This document shows, piece after piece, positions 63,725 to 64,000 of a stretch of DNA of 64,000 bases (positions within the stretch are counted from its first letter, which is position 1; every line of letters begins with the position of its first letter). Source of the stretch: JALZUE01 sp051251725 (GTDB lineage Bacteria > Pseudomonadota > Gammaproteobacteria > Enterobacterales > Alteromonadaceae); contig JBPOFN010000008.1 of the NCBI GenBank assembly GCA_051251725.1, forward strand, positions 62,001-126,000, in the 5' to 3' direction. Made by a program: the position numbers and the translations under genes. The notes under the pieces were generated by a model. It saw only the letters and a program-made list of their open reading frames with translations, was not told the DNA's origin and made no database searches.

Positions 63725-64000
63725 ATGCGTTTAAAAGGAAAGATCGTACAATGGAATTCAGGCAAAGCTTTTGGTTTTATTGCTCCAAACGGCGGTGGCG
63801 ATCATGTTTTTATTCATAAAACCGCATTAGCCAATAGAAACCGTACACCCCAGATAAACGATATCATTACCTTCTCTATGATTAGAGATAAACAAAACAG
63901 ATATTGCGCCAGCGACGCCACTTTTACCGGTGAAAAGCTAATGCCAAAAGCAGCGAAAAAACGCAGTAAATTCTCTATTTATTTAGCCGTTACCTTTTTA
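63725..64000 (+). CDS. Cold-shock domain protein, DUF1294 type, cut by window edge
   Basis: The frame starts at ATG 63725 and runs off the right edge (92 codons seen). MRLKGKIVQWNSGKAFGFIAP with RNP1-like GKAFGFI and RNP2-like DHVFIHKTAL is a cold-shock nucleic-acid-binding domain. The last visible residues KKRSKFSIYLAVTFL begin a membrane span, as in two-domain CSD-DUF1294 proteins. Function unknown beyond RNA or ssDNA binding. Confidence 0.85.
   Translation, partial: MRLKGKIVQWNSGKAFGFIAPNGGGDHVFIHKTALANRNRTPQINDIITFSMIRDKQNRYCASDATFTGEKLMPKAAKKRSKFSIYLAVTFL

Noticed and set aside
1..64000. CRISPR arrays, tRNA or rRNA genes, prophage or IS elements
   Set aside because: No regularly spaced direct repeats with spacers, no cloverleaf-like segments, and no transposase, integrase or phage structural proteins were seen in any frame.

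Overview
The window looks like chromosomal DNA of a marine gammaproteobacterium of the order Alteromonadales, most likely the family Colwelliaceae (Colwellia/Thalassotalea type). This is inferred from the low G+C, the mrcA / pilMNOPQ-aroKB-damX-dam-rpe-trpS order, SlmA, the Na+/solute symporter with a DUF4212 subunit, and marine sulfated-polysaccharide enzymes. No prophage, integrase, IS transposase, CRISPR array, rRNA or tRNA was seen. The window cuts one gene at each end: a polysaccharide flippase on the left and a cold-shock/DUF1294 gene on the right.

Layout. 1-9 kb: cell-envelope block with a Wzx-like flippase, a WbpM/CapD-type sugar 4,6-dehydratase, a 3D/MltA-like protein, waaA, a GT9 heptosyltransferase-like gene, kdkA, a TetR regulator and coaD. 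9-10 kb: rhodanese/ArsR sulfur-sensing pair with an operator array spaced every 24 bp. 10-16.6 kb: mutM, rpmB-rpmG, PilZ, an orphan ParA with a small partner, radC, coaBC, and one copy of a MITE-like repeat. 16.8-20.2 kb: two secreted sulfatases. 20.2-26.4 kb: cobalamin block in two divergent arms (cobD-like, cbiB and cobC-like on minus; riboswitch, BtuM-like transporter, cbiA and cobO on plus). 26.4-30.3 kb: NMT1-type hybrid sensor kinase and a secreted GH16 galactanase-like enzyme. 30.5-39.6 kb: slmA, DUF4212/symporter, LysR-pirin, the second MITE-like copy, an esterase, a YjbR protein, and a serine protease/FHA membrane-protein pair. 39.7-54.1 kb: conserved housekeeping block trpS, rpe, (TorF porin, DUF2970), dam, damX, aroB, aroK, pilQPONM and divergent mrcA. 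54.4-59.1 kb: a three-gene glucosylglycerate module whose first gene fuses a glycerate kinase to a phosphoglycerate-sugar phosphatase. 59.2-64 kb: secreted aldose epimerase, SDR, DUF6786-like protein, TlpA-like thioredoxin, a decayed ORF, a small hypothetical and a cold-shock/DUF1294 gene.

How genes work together. The glucosylglycerate genes encode synthesis (GpgS, then phosphatase), phosphorolytic breakdown (GH13_18) and recovery of glycerate as phosphoglycerate (kinase), so a full cycle can be drawn. The two sulfatases and the GH16 enzyme are about 9 kb apart and could both act on sulfated algal galactans, but they do not form one operon. The cobalamin genes cover transport and late assembly only; no corrin-ring genes are present here.

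The least ordinary features are the fused kinase-phosphatase in the glucosylglycerate module, the two MITE-like copies, the triple ArsR-type operator, the noncanonical C-E-N-T-R sulfatase signature, and the protease/FHA gene pair. All assignments come from reading motifs and gene order; no database search was run.
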